A stretch of DNA of 64,000 nucleotides from DATATJ01 sp963789075 (GTDB taxonomy: Bacteria > Acidobacteriota > Vicinamibacteria > Vicinamibacterales > CAVVIG01), in the NCBI GenBank assembly GCA_963789075.1, contig CAWBJQ010000002.1, forward strand, positions 1,044,597-1,108,596. The letters are read 5' to 3'. Shown piece after piece: positions 53,866 through 63,863 of the stretch; position 1 is the first letter of the stretch; each line of letters begins with the position of its first letter. Under the pieces are notes generated by a model. That model ran no database searches. It was not told the origin of the DNA and saw nothing but the letters and a program-made list of their open reading frames with translations. The position numbers and the translations under genes are program-made.

Positions 53866-55754
53866 TTGTCTCGTACTCCGCCAGAACGGGCCACGATCTA
53901 TGTGCTCGGCATCACCCTTTTCGGTGCCGCCGTGGCCCTGTATTCCGCCGTTGATCTCGTCCGGCATCCGGTCGGGCTCGGGTGGCTCATTCTGGTGGGC
54001 ATGACCGTCGTCAGCGGCTGGGCGATGCTGACCATCCCGTCGATGCCGATCAGCTTCTCGATCTCCGACATCTTCAACATCGTGGCGGCGCTGCTCTTCG
54101 GACCGTCGGCTGGCGCGATTTCGGCCGCCCTGGATGGTCTCGTCGTCACGTCGCGGTTCGCGCACAGTCAGCGTACGCTGAGCCGGATCCTCTTCAACAT
54201 GGCCGCCCCGACGATCGCGACCTGGGTGGCCGCGCAACTGTTTTTCGCGCTCGGCGGTGCCCATTCCATCGTCGAAGGACCTCTGGCCCTCGTCACATTG
54301 CTGGGCCGGCTGGTGGTGTTCGGCGCGATCGATTTCGGCTTGAACAGCGGAATCGTCGCCACCGCCGTCAGCTTCGAACGCCAGCTGCCGGTGTTCGCAA
54401 TCTGGCGCGAGCATTTTGCCGACATGTGGATCACGTACTTCGGCGGCATCTTCGGCGCGATGCTGCTGATGGTGCTGTCACGATTTCACACGCTCGACAT
54501 TTTGGTCCTGCTGGTGCCGCTGCCCGTCATCCTGTACGTGACGTTCCGACATGCAATCGGCAGGGCCGAAGATCAGCTCGATCACCTCGCGAAGGTCAAT
54601 CGCGTGTATGTCGCCGCGATCGAGGCGCTCGCGCACGCCGTCGATGCGAAAGACCAGGTCACGCACGATCACACCCGGCGCGTGCAGGACCAGACGCGTC
54701 CGCCTCGCGCGCGCCCTGCATGTTGACGAGAGGCGATCTGCAGGCGATCAAGGCCGCGGCGCTGTTGCACGACGTCGGCAAGTTGGCGATCCCCGAGCAC
54801 ATTCTCAACAAGCCCGGGCGACTGACGCCGGCTGAGTTCGACATCATGAAGCGCCACGCCGCCATCGGCGCCGACATTCTGTCCGTGATCGGATTGCCGT
54901 TTGCGGTTGCGCCGATTGTGCGCCATCACCACGAGAACTGGAATGGGACGGGGTATCCGGACGGGATTGCCGGCGAGGCAATTCCGGTGGGGTCGCGGAT
55001 TCTCGCCGTAGTGGACTGTTTCGACGCGCTGACCTCCGATCGGCCGTACCGTCCGCGCATGGAGACCGACGAAGCGCTTCGAATCATCGGCGATCGTCGC
55101 GGCAACATGTACGACCCAAGCGTGGTCGACGCGTTTTTCCTGCTTCACGCGCAAGCGGCGGCATCGCCGGTTGCGGCGGCGCCGCCGGTTCATGCCGCCG
55201 AGCCGGTAGCCGATGCTCTGGTGCCGCAGCCGGCGGCGGACGACCGCGAGGATCTCGAATTTCAAACGGCCTTCGAATTAGGTCGCGGCATCGGCCGTGT
55301 CTCCCTGCTCTCCGCGTTCGGCGAGACGCTGTGGAATCAGTCCAAGCGACACATTCCCGCGAGCGCATTCGTCCTGTATACCTACGACGAAGTCAGCGAT
55401 TCGATCGTCGCGGCCTATGCGGGCGGCGACGCGCATATGCGCCATGCGACGCGGATCCCTCTCGGCGAACGCCTGAGTGGATGGGTGGCGGCGACCGGAC
55501 AGACCGCGATGAACTCGGACGCCCGTTTGGATTGCGAAGAATCGGAGCGCGAGGGCTCGACGCTGCGCACGGCGCTCGTGGTGCCGATCACCGTCAACGG
55601 ACGATGCGCTGGCGTGCTCAGCTTTTATGCGGAAAGCCCCGATGCTTTCGGCGAGGGGCATCGGCGTTTCGTCGAACGTGTCAGCCGGCTGATTTGGGAC
55701 ACCACAATTGAGCTCTCGGCACCCGTTTCCCCTCTGCAGAGTGCCTCGAAATAG
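53866..55754 (+). CDS. Membrane-bound HD-GYP phosphodiesterase with C-terminal GAF domain
   Basis: The N-terminal half (to about residue 235) is a multi-helix membrane sensor (YVLGITLFGAAVALYSAVDL; LDILVLLVPLPVILYVTF). After DAKDQVTHDHTRRVQ, indels near 54690-54725 lead to ARALGVDE-like sequence and the HD-GYP domain: AALLHDVGKLAIPEHILNKP, VRHHHENWNGTGYPDGIAGE (GYP present) and DCFDALTSDRPYRP. These support c-di-GMP hydrolysis. An Ala/Pro linker then joins a GAF domain (VSLLSAFGETLWNQSKRHIP; LRTALVVPITVNGRCAGVLS). The TTG start is accepted for lack of a better one. About 630 residues. Confidence 0.85.
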
Positions 55755-56034
55755 CACATCGTGTTACGAAACCAGGTTCCCGCTTAAATCATTCAGCTAC
55801 ATCAAGTTCCGTAAAGTCGGTTCGATGGTGTGTCCGATTAAAGCATTACCAGCCTGAACGCACCCGCCTCGCTCCCGCCAGAATCAGCCGTACAACTGGC
55901 ATTGTGTTCAACAAGTTAAGAGCCACGACAGCTACTGGCGCCAGTATTGCTCGGCTTCTCACCGAGCTCTCAAGGTTCATTTCTGAGACACCTGATCACG
56001 AAACTGGCGCGGATTATTTGAGGCTGGCTCCCCC

Positions 56035-57930
56035 ATGAAGCGAGTGCAACGACAGATTTCATTCGGCGTCGCGATTATCATCGCGTTCTTCGCGAGCGGC
56101 GGTGCGCCCATCCGCGCGACGGGTGCGGCCGCGCAACAGCGAGCCGCCCAACATCGAATCGCTCGACTCGACTCCGCGTTGCGCGCCGTATTCGACGACG
56201 GCACATTGGGACCGCAGCGTGTGATCGTGCGCGTGCGTTCTGATCAGCGCACCGCGGTACGCAACAGCTTGACCGCTCATGGCGATCAGATTCTTGCCGA
56301 TCACGATTCGATCGGTGCATTCACCGCGATCGTTCACCGCGAGGATTTGGCGGAGCTCGCCGACAACGACGCGATTCTTTCGGTGTCCGCAGACGCCATC
56401 GTCCGCCCCCACAGTCTGTTGGGCGGCATCGTCGGTGGGTTGCTCAACGTGGTCGGCAGCGTTCTGAATCTCGCGGTCGATGTGCTGCTGCCGAACGGCG
56501 CCAACACGGCGGGTCCAATCGTCGAGCCGCAGATTCTGCGCCAGACATTGGGCGTCGACAATACGACGTGGAGCGGGAAGGGCGTCGGCGTCGCCGTCAT
56601 CGACTCGGGGCTCGAGATGTCGAGCGAGTTTCAGAACCGGGTGAGGGCCTTCTACGACTTCACCAATGGAGGGTTCGCGGCGAAATCCCCGTTCGACGAC
56701 TACGGGCATGGCACCCACGTCGCGGGCACCATCGGCGGATCGGGAGCGCTGTCGACCAACGCGGCCTATCACGGTCTGGCGCCGAAGGTGAATTTCGTCA
56801 TTCTCAAAGTGCTGGACAAGACAGGCGCGGGATATACGAGCGACGTCATCCGCGCGGTCGACTTCGCGGTGGCCAACAAAGCCGCGCTCGGCATCGACAT
56901 CATCAACCTGTCCCTCGGTCATCCGATCTACGAGCCTGCCGCGACCGATCCCCTGGACCAGGCGGTCGAGCGCGCGACGCAGGCCGGCATCATTGTCGTC
57001 GCCGCCGCCGGTAATTACGGCGTGAATCCGACGACGGGCACCCCCGGCTACGCGGGCATCACGTCGCCCGGCAATGCGCCGTCCGCCATCACCGCCGGCG
57101 CGGTCAATATCGAAGGCACGGTGGCGCGGGGCGACGACCGCATTCCCAGACTACAGCTCGGCCGGTCCGACTTGGTACGACGGCTACATGAAGCCGGACA
57201 TCGTCAGTCCGGGGCACAACATCGTCGCTGTTGCCGCCAAGAACGGGTATCTGTATAAGACGTATCCTCAACTGATGGCCGCGGATCCCGACTACATGCT
57301 CCTGAGCGGCACCAGCATGGCGACGGCGGTCACAACCGGCTCGATCGCGCTGCTCGTGGAGGCGAACCGGGCAGCGAACTATTATCCGCAGCGCCCGTCG
57401 CTGACGCCCAATGCCGTCAAAGCGATCCTGCGAGTACACCGCGCTCGGGATCCACGACGACGCCGGGGTGGAGTACGACCCGCTCAGAAAAGGCAGCGGC
57501 TCGCTCAATGCGATAGGTGCAATCGATCTGGGGCGGACCGTCAAGACCGGGACGTCAACGGGAAGCTATTGGCTGACGACGACGCCGTTTCCGTGGACGA
57601 CGATCGGCAGCGACAACCTCGAATGGAATCAAGCGATTGTCTGGGGCAATGCGATCGTGTGGGGCAGCACGGTCGGCGTCAACCAACCCGCCTGGGCACA
57701 GGCGATCGTGTGGGGCAGCAACGTCAGCTGGGGCAGCGCGATCGTGTGGGGCAGCAATGTGGTGTGGACCAATCCCAATTCCTGGGCGACGGCGATCGTC
57801 TGGGGCAGCAACACCATCGGCTACGACTACGGCTCGGCGATCGTCTGGGGCAGTTCCACCGGCATGAACGGCCCAAGACGCCGAGTGGCAGAGCTTGTCG
57901 GGCAACACTGCCGCGACCGGGCAGCAGTAG
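56035..57930 (+). CDS. Subtilisin-like (S8) serine protease with AIVWGS repeats
   Basis: A signal peptide (ISFGVAIIIAFFASGGAPIR) and an inhibitor-like prodomain (about 60-130) precede the catalytic domain. Asp is in GVGVAVIDSGLEMSSEF, His in YGHGTHVAGTIGG, the oxyanion Asn region in VVAAAGNYGVNPTTG and Ser in LLSGTSMATAVTTGS. Indels near 57145 and 57430 break it. The tail (57620-57860) has six AIVWG(S/N) units spaced by short Asn/Trp/Gly-rich stretches. An indel near 57868 gives the end SLSGNTAATGQQ with TAG at 57928. About 630 residues. The preceding 280 bases are AT-richer than the genes and hold no recognisable ORF. Confidence 0.88.
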
Positions 57931-58039
57931 ATATTCTCTCGCGGCGGTACGGCGGCCAGCCTCGTCCAGACGACGGATGCTGGCCGCTTTGCCGTACGGC
58001 AGTTGCCAGACATCTCCCCTTCGCCACGATAATCGGACC

Positions 58040-58640
58040 GTGCGTCGCGCTGTCGCCTGGTCGTTTGTCGGTCCGCCGGTCGTTGTGCTCGTCATCTTTG
58101 GCGAGATCGGCGGCCGCGTCGCGCCGCCGGCGGCGGACGTCGCGTTGTGGTGCTTCGGGTCTGCGGCCGTCGTGCTGACGTTGAAGCTCCTGGTCTGGGT
58201 CGCGACCGACCACCGTGCGATTCGGTCCTCCACGAGCGGTTGGCCGCCTTCGTCATGCTCGCCACGATTGCCATGGGCTGGTACGCCGCTCGCCAGTGGG
58301 TTCACGAGCGGCAGTTCGATGATCTCGTGGCGTCTCAGGCCGCGGATCTGAAGCTCACGGTCACGGAATTGTCCTCTGAGATGCCCTGGCGTTCGTGGCG
58401 GAGCGGAGCCGCCAGGCGCCGCCGCGGCCGCGGCCGGCCACGTGGGATCAGGACGAGGCCGCGCTGACGCAGGTACGAGGCCGCGACCGAGCGGGCGTTC
58501 GATCGCCGCTTCGGGAAGCAGGTTCGTGCGACGCACGACATTCTGAGCCTGCTCGGCATCGGCGACAAGGATCTCGATGTGTTCTACGCGCGTCCGGCGG
58601 ACGCGTTCCAGATGCAGGTCATCGCGATGAAGCTCAAGGC
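58040..58640 (+). CDS. Membrane protein with two or three TM helices (3' end lost)
   Basis: GTG 58040 gives VRRAVAWSFVGPPVVVLVIF and a second helix (ALWCFGSAAVVLTLKLLVWV). After an indel near 58225 a third follows (LAAFVMLATIAMGWYAARQW). Then comes a soluble, helical segment ending DLDVFYARPADAFQMQVIAM-KLKA, with further breaks near 58385 and 58470. I know no function. The sequence changes character around 58640, where a glycoside-hydrolase-like reading begins. The natural C terminus is not seen. Confidence 0.5.
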
Positions 58641-58896
58641 GCCCATCCCGGCTTCACCTTCGCGATCATGATCGACCAGGGCGCGATCAAGTGGGATTCC
58701 TGCTCAGGCTGCACCCCGCAGGCAGGCACTCATCAGTCATTTGCAATATATCGAGCAGACCTACTTTCCATCCCCGGCCTACATGACTCATCAGGGAAGG
58801 CCGGTGGTCACGAACTTCGACATTGACCGGCACTACACAGTGGATTGGGCCGCAGCGAGCGCGGCGCTGTCCACACAACCGCTGTTTCTCTTTCAG
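58641..58896 (+). pseudogene. Fragment of a GH71/GH99-like glycoside hydrolase
   Basis: This internal piece lacks both ends. In changing frames it reads HPGFTFAIMIDQGAIKWDSC, then LISHLQYIEQTYFPSPAYMT and GRPVVTNFDIDRHYTVDWAA, ending LSTQPLFLFQ. From memory these blocks belong to secreted alpha-glucanase-like proteins of the GH71/GH99 type, a moderately sure call. There is no start codon context. At 58896 it passes in frame straight into dinB. Confidence 0.45.
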
Positions 58897-60056
58897 CATA
58901 TCGACATGGACGCCTTCTACGCGTCCGTGGAGGAGCAGGATCGCCCGGAATTGAAGGGCACGCCGCTCATCGTCGGCGGCACGGGCGGCCGCGGCGTCGT
59001 CGCCGCGGCCAGCTATGCGGTACGCAGTTACGGAGTACATTCCGCCATGCCGATGCGTGAGGCGCTGCGCCGCTGCCCGCAAGCCATCGTCGTGCATCCG
59101 CGCATGGCGCGATACAAGGAAGTCTCCGATCAGGTCTTCGCGATTCTCCGGGAATTCACGCCGCTGGTGGAGGGGTTGTCGCTGGATGAAGCCTTTCTCG
59201 ACGTGACGGCCAGCCAGCAGTTGCTCGGCGGACCGGATGAGATCGGCGCCGTAATTCGCCGCCGCATCAATCGCGAGACCGGGCTCACGGCGTCGGTGGG
59301 AATTGCCGGCAACAAGCTGCTCGCCAAAATCGCCTCGGACCTGAACAAGCCCGGACGGCATGTGCTCAATCAATGCCGGCAATATCCGCGAGATCTTGGA
59401 TCCGCTGCCCATTCACAAGTTGTTCGGGGCGGGTCGAAGACCTTGCCCACGGTGCTGGCGGCAGGAATCCGCACCTTCGGAGATGCGCGGCTGGCCTCCG
59501 ACGAGATCCTGTGGCGCGCCTTCGGCAAGCACGGCAAGGCGATGCGGGTTCGCGCCAGGGGCTCGATGATCGGCCCGTGGAACCGGACCGCGAGGAGAAA
59601 TCCATCAGCGCGGAAGAAACCTTCGATGCGGACCTGCGCGCACCGGCGGAGATGAAAACACAGCTCAAGGCCCTGGCGGATCGCACCGCGTCGCGGCTGC
59701 GCGCCCACAACCTGCTGGCCGGCCGGGTAAGCGTGAAGATTCGCCGCGCCGACTTCACGACCTATACCCGCCAGCGGGTTCTGGAGCCCGCCACTCAGGA
59801 GACGACCGTCGTGGCGGCTGCCGCCGAGGCGCCGCCGGCGCGCCTGGCTGGCCTCGCAGCCCCGTGCCACTGTTGGCTGCTGGGGGTCGGGGTGGCCGAT
59901 TTGCAGCTTTTGAAGCAGTCGGACCTGTTTTCCGGCCCGCTGCCGGACGTGGGCGCCAGGCTCGATTCCGCCGTCGACGGCATCCGCGACCGGTTTGGCG
60001 AGGGCCTGCTGACCCGCGCCAGCCTGCTGCCCAGAGGCCCGGGGAACGGAAACTAA
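58897..60056 (+). CDS. dinB: DNA polymerase IV, Y family (N-terminal residues missing)
   Basis: This is a translesion DNA polymerase. The reading begins abruptly at HIDMDAFYASVEEQDRPEL, which normally follows a few residues such as Met-x-x-Ile. It has GRGVVAAASYAVRSYGVHSA, the catalytic LSLDEAFLDVT and ETGLTASVGIAGNKLLAKIA. After indels near 59375-59430 it shows HKLFG-GRKTLPTVLAAGIRTF. The little-finger domain (EKSISAEETFDADL; ASRLRAHNLLAGRVSVKIRR) needs another frame change near 59580. It stops at 60056. An unusually Ala-rich stretch lies near the C terminus. The start and promoter are absent because of the join at 58896. Confidence 0.88.
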
Positions 60057-60084
60057 GGACCCGTTGGTATTATCCTAGTAGGTC

Positions 60085-61728
60085 ATGTACACCGCCTTCT
60101 TTGGGCTCACCGAAAAGCCCTTCGCCATCACCCCGCATTCCCGCTATCTCTATTGAGCGAGCGGCATGCGGAGGCCCTGGCGCATTTGCTGTACGGCATC
60201 AACGAGTCGGGGGGCTTCATCGAGCTGACCGGCGAGGTGGGTACCGGCAAAACCACGGTGGTGCGCACGCTGCTGTCGCGAGTACCGCATCACGCCGACG
60301 TCGCCGTGATCTTGAATCCGCGCGTCACGCCGGTGGAATTTCTCCTGACCATTTGCGAGGAACTGGGTTTACCCATAGCCGATGCCGACCGGGACAGCAT
60401 CAAGGCGATGGTCGATGCGCTGAATCGACGGTTGTTGAAGGCACACGCAGAGGGCCGGCGCATCATTGTCCTGGTCGATGAGGCGCAGAACCTTTCCATC
60501 GACGTATTGGAACAAGTCCGCCTGCTGACCAATCTCGAAACTGCAACCCAGAAGCTGCTGCAAATCATCCTCATCGGTCAGCCGGAGCTTCGAGAATTGC
60601 TGGACCGAACCGATCTGCGCCAATTGGCGCAGCGAATCACGGGCCGCTACCACTTGATGCCCCTGTCGCGAGACGAAGGGTTATGTGCGCCATCGATTGC
60701 GTGTGGCCGGTGCGACCGAAGACATATTCACGCCGGGCGCGTTGCTTGAATTGCATCGCCTGTCGCTGGGGATTCCGCGAGTCATCAACGTGGCGTGCGA
60801 TCGCGCTCTGCTCGGCGCCTATACCCAGGAGATCAAGAAAATCTCGGCTAGCCTGGTGCGCCGCGCCGCCGGCGAGGTCTATGGCCGACGATTTCTTCCT
60901 ACGTGGCTGGGCTGGGTGGTGGGTTCCGTGGGAGCGGCGGCGCTGGCCGGCACGCTGTTCCTCGGCTGGCAGTACTGCGCCACCCCAGAGTCCGGTCTTA
61001 AGTGCATCCCGTGCGATCAAGAGTGCGGCAACGCCCGTGGCGCCGCGCGCCGCGCCGGCAGCAGCCGTGCCCGCGCCTGCCCCCGCGCCGAAGCTCGCAT
61101 CGGTCAATGCGCTGCTTCAAGCCAATCAGGCCAACACCACGGATGTCGCGGCCTTTCGCCGCCTTCTGGCACTGTGGCAATGGTGCCGTCGGATGATAGA
61201 GATCCCTGCGGGCAGGCCACCAAGGCGGGGCTCGCGTGTTTGGACCAGCGCGGTTCCTGGGCCCAGGTGAAGACCTTGAATCGGCCTGCGATCTTGACGC
61301 TGACCGATGACCGCGGACAGCGGCACCGTGTGGTGCTCTCGAGCCTCGACGACAAAACGGCTACGTTGAATTTGGGAGAGCGTAACGAAAAGGTTTCCAT
61401 CGACGATCTGTCGCGGGATTGGTTCGGAGAGTTTACTGTCGTATGGAAGCCCAAGACATCGCACACCCGATTGCTGTCGCTCGGCATGCAGGGCGATGAA
61501 GTGAGGTGGCTGCGCCGCAGTCTCAATGCATTGGCGGGCGGTTCATCCGATCCGGAACATGCCGACGTCTATGATGAGGAGTTGGCGATCGCGGTGCAGA
61601 ATTTCCAACGCGAACATCGGCTCAATGTCGATGGCATCGCCGGCGTCGACACCCAGGTTCGTGCTGGACACCGCATCGGCGCACCCAATTCCCCTGTGCT
61701 ATTGGTGAACGCGCTGCGCGGCGGTTAG
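60085..61728 (+). CDS. gspA: GspA/ExeA-type ATPase with peptidoglycan-binding domain
   Basis: GspA and GspB help assemble the type II secretion secretin through the cell wall in gammaproteobacteria. MYTAFFGLTEKPFAITPHSR is followed by a missing T in TATTGAG (about 60157). Restoring it gives YLYLSERHAEALAHLLYGIN. Walker A is GEVGTGKTTV, Walker B IIVLVDEAQNL. After an indel near 60678 come the AAA lid, a TM helix (LGWVVGSVGAAALAGTLFLG), an Ala/Pro linker and a C-terminal peptidoglycan-binding module (LGMQGDEVRWLRRSLNALAG). More indels lie at about 60950-61190 and 61655. About 548 residues. Confidence 0.88.
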
Positions 61729-61735
61729 GAAGCCC

Positions 61736-62441
61736 ATGTCTTTCATCCTCGATGCACTGAAGAAATCCGAAATCGAACGGCAGAGACAATCGACGCCGGG
61801 ACTGATGGACACGCCCGCCGCCCTGCGGCGCGGCAGGTTGCCGCTCTGGGCCATATGCTTGGGAGCGCTGCTCGCGATCAATGTTGTCGTGCTCAGCGTC
61901 GTGCTGATGCGAAACGGCAGGATGTCAGCGGTGCCGGCTGCAGCGCCGGCCGGCCACGGCGCCCGCGCGGCACGACACGGCGGCCGCCGTGGAACAGAAG
62001 CCCGCCGCGGATGAGCACTTCAGTCCCTTGAGTCGGGAACCGGTCTACGCCCCTGAAATTGCCCTGCCGCCCTCGGATGAATCGGAGCCTTCGAAGGGTG
62101 CGGCGGCAGCGCTCCCGGCAAATCCACTCGCACAACGCTCCGCTCCGCATGCCATCCATCGTCCCGATCCGGTGCTGGTGGACGAAGACGCCAGGGACGA
62201 CAACGAGGTGCTGCCCTCGATCAATGAAATGAACTTGACGGGAGCGCAAGCGCTGCCGGAGATGCACTTGGACGTACATGTCTACGCAACCAAACCTGCC
62301 GAACGGTTCGTCTACATTAATATGCGCAAGTATCATGAAGGCAACACGCTGCAGGAAGGTCCGGTCCTAGAACGCATCCGGCGCGACGGCGTGATACTCA
62401 ACTATCAAGGATTGCGTTTCTTGTTGCCGAGGCAATCATGA
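61736..62441 (+). CDS. gspB: General secretion pathway protein B
   Basis: This is the partner of GspA. The N terminus MSFILDALKKSEIERQRQ is diagnostic, and the single TM is LPLWAICLGALLAINVVVLS. A Pro/Ala-rich periplasmic linker carries an indel near 61960. The C-terminal GspB domain reads LDVHVYATKPAERFVYINMR and RDGVILNYQGLRFLLPRQS. About 235 residues. It starts eight bases after gspA and is convergent with the GNAT gene, overlapping it by six bases. Confidence 0.9.
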
Positions 62442-62938
62442 CTCGCGGCCGTGAGCCAGGCGCCGCAACGCATCGCCGGTGATCCGGTAATTGACCCACG
62501 TGGGATCCGCCTGCAGCCTCCCAGGGATTCGTAAAAATCGCGTGACGGCCGGTTCCAGTCCAGAACTTGCCATTGAAAACGCCCGCACTCCCGATCCAAC
62601 GCCAGCGCTGCCAGGTAACTCAGCAGCGACTTGCCGATTGCGCGGCCGCGATATGCCGGGCGCACGAACAGATCCTCCAAATACAAGCCCGGCTTCCCCA
62701 AAAAAGTGGAGAAGTTGTGAAAAAAGAGCGCGAATCCCACGGCCTCGCCGTCGAAACGCGCGATGACTGCCTCGGCGCGCGGCGTCGGCCCAAAAAGCGC
62801 CTTGTGAATCGACGCTTCTGTGGCAACGCTCTCGTGGCGCAGCTTCTCGTACTCCGCCAATTCATTGATCAGGGACAGAATAAGCGGTACGTCCGCGGAA
62901 TTGGCTGGCGAAATGTCGAGACCGGAAGATTGCGGCAT
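62436..62938 (-). CDS. GNAT-family N-acetyltransferase
   Basis: This enzyme transfers an acetyl group from acetyl-CoA to an amine. It starts MPQSSGLDISPANSADVPLI. LYLEDLFVRPAYRGRAIGKS holds the CoA-binding RxxGxG/A stretch, and FQWQVLDWNRPSRDFYESLG is the C-terminal motif, close to diamine acetyltransferase-like members. An indel near 62520 restores ADPTWVNYRITGDALRRLAH and the stop at 62436. About 167 residues. Confidence 0.9.
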
Positions 62939-62989
62939 TGAGCGTGAGTCCCAGTGGGCGGTTAGGCCCGATCATGCGATGATAATCCC

Positions 62990-63331
62990 ATGCGCAAGAT
63001 TCTAACCCTGACCATGAGCGGTTTGGTGACCGTGCTGCCGCTGGCGCTGACGGTGTACGTGATCTGGTGGTTGGTCAACACGGTCGAGGGGTGGCTGCGC
63101 CGCGCGCTGATTGCGTTGGGAATCGTCAGCCCCGAACACTATTGGCCGGGCTTGGGATTGATCGCGGGTTTCTTGTTGCTGCTGTTCGTGGGCAGTGTCG
63201 TAAACGCCTACGCCGGCAAAATTCTGCTCAAGTATTGGAACGATTTTTTGGGCCGCATCCCGTTCGTCAAAACCCTGTACGGCGGGTTTCGCGATGGCGA
63301 CGTGGTGGCGCGCAATGCGATCGGCATCTGA
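62990..63331 (+). CDS. DUF502 membrane protein, truncated
   Basis: The first half of a DUF502 protein is clear. TM1 is LTMSGLVTVLPLALTVYVIW, TM2 WPGLGLIAGFLLLLFVGSVV, and the signature NDFLGRIPFVKTLYGGFRD follows. The family's roughly 100-residue cytoplasmic domain is missing. After FRD the frame reads 10 unrelated residues and stops at 113 aa (usual length about 200). The break near 63295 could be a deletion, another assembly join or an indel. No frame I can read supplies the missing part. Confidence 0.75.
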   Translation: MRKILTLTMSGLVTVLPLALTVYVIWWLVNTVEGWLRRALIALGIVSPEHYWPGLGLIAGFLLLLFVGSVVNAYAGKILLKYWNDFLGRIPFVKTLYGGFRDGDVVARNAIGI

Positions 63332-63391
63332 GCAGCGCTATTCATTTCCGTCCGACCAACCGATGCATATCCGTTTGAAGAGGAGCACATG

Positions 63392-63841
63392 ATGATCGAG
63401 TGGTTCGACGATCTTGCGTTGGGGATGCGTTTCAAGAGCGGAGACGTACAGATCACCGAAACCGACATCAAACGTTTTGCTGCGGGTATGACCCGCAGCC
63501 GATGCACCTGCAATGACGCCGCTGCTGCAAAAACGGTATTCAAGGGTCTCGCGGCTTCGGGGTGGCATACCGCTGCGATCGCCATGAACCTCGCCGTCCA
63601 AATTCGGCCGTTCGGTCCCCATCCCCTGATCGGGATCGGCGTCGACGAGCTACGCTGGATGGCGCCGGTGCGACCCGGCGATACGCTCCATCTTGAAGGA
63701 GAAGTCGTTGGCCTCACGCCATCGCAAACAAAGCCGCAAGGCATCGCGCGCGTGAGATGGACTGTGCTAATTTAGAGCGGCGAGGCTGTTTATACGTTCA
63801 CGCCGATCGCTATCGTTCCTTGCCGGCCCCCGGCAACCTAG
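63392..63841 (+). CDS. MaoC-like (hotdog) dehydratase
   Basis: This is an enoyl-CoA hydratase-like hotdog protein. MIEWFDDLALGMRFKSGDVQ starts at 63392. Around 63490 the frame must change for YDPQPMHL, the catalytic Asp/His block. AAAKTVFKGLAASGWHTAAI, GPHPLIGIGVDELRWMAPVR and PGDTLHLEGEVVGLTPSQTK are intact. An indel near 63775 restores SGEAVYTFTPIAIVPCRPPA with TAG at 63839. Without it the frame stops at 63775. About 150 residues. Confidence 0.82.
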
Positions 63842-63863
63842 GCCGCCCGTACCCAGCGCTCAA

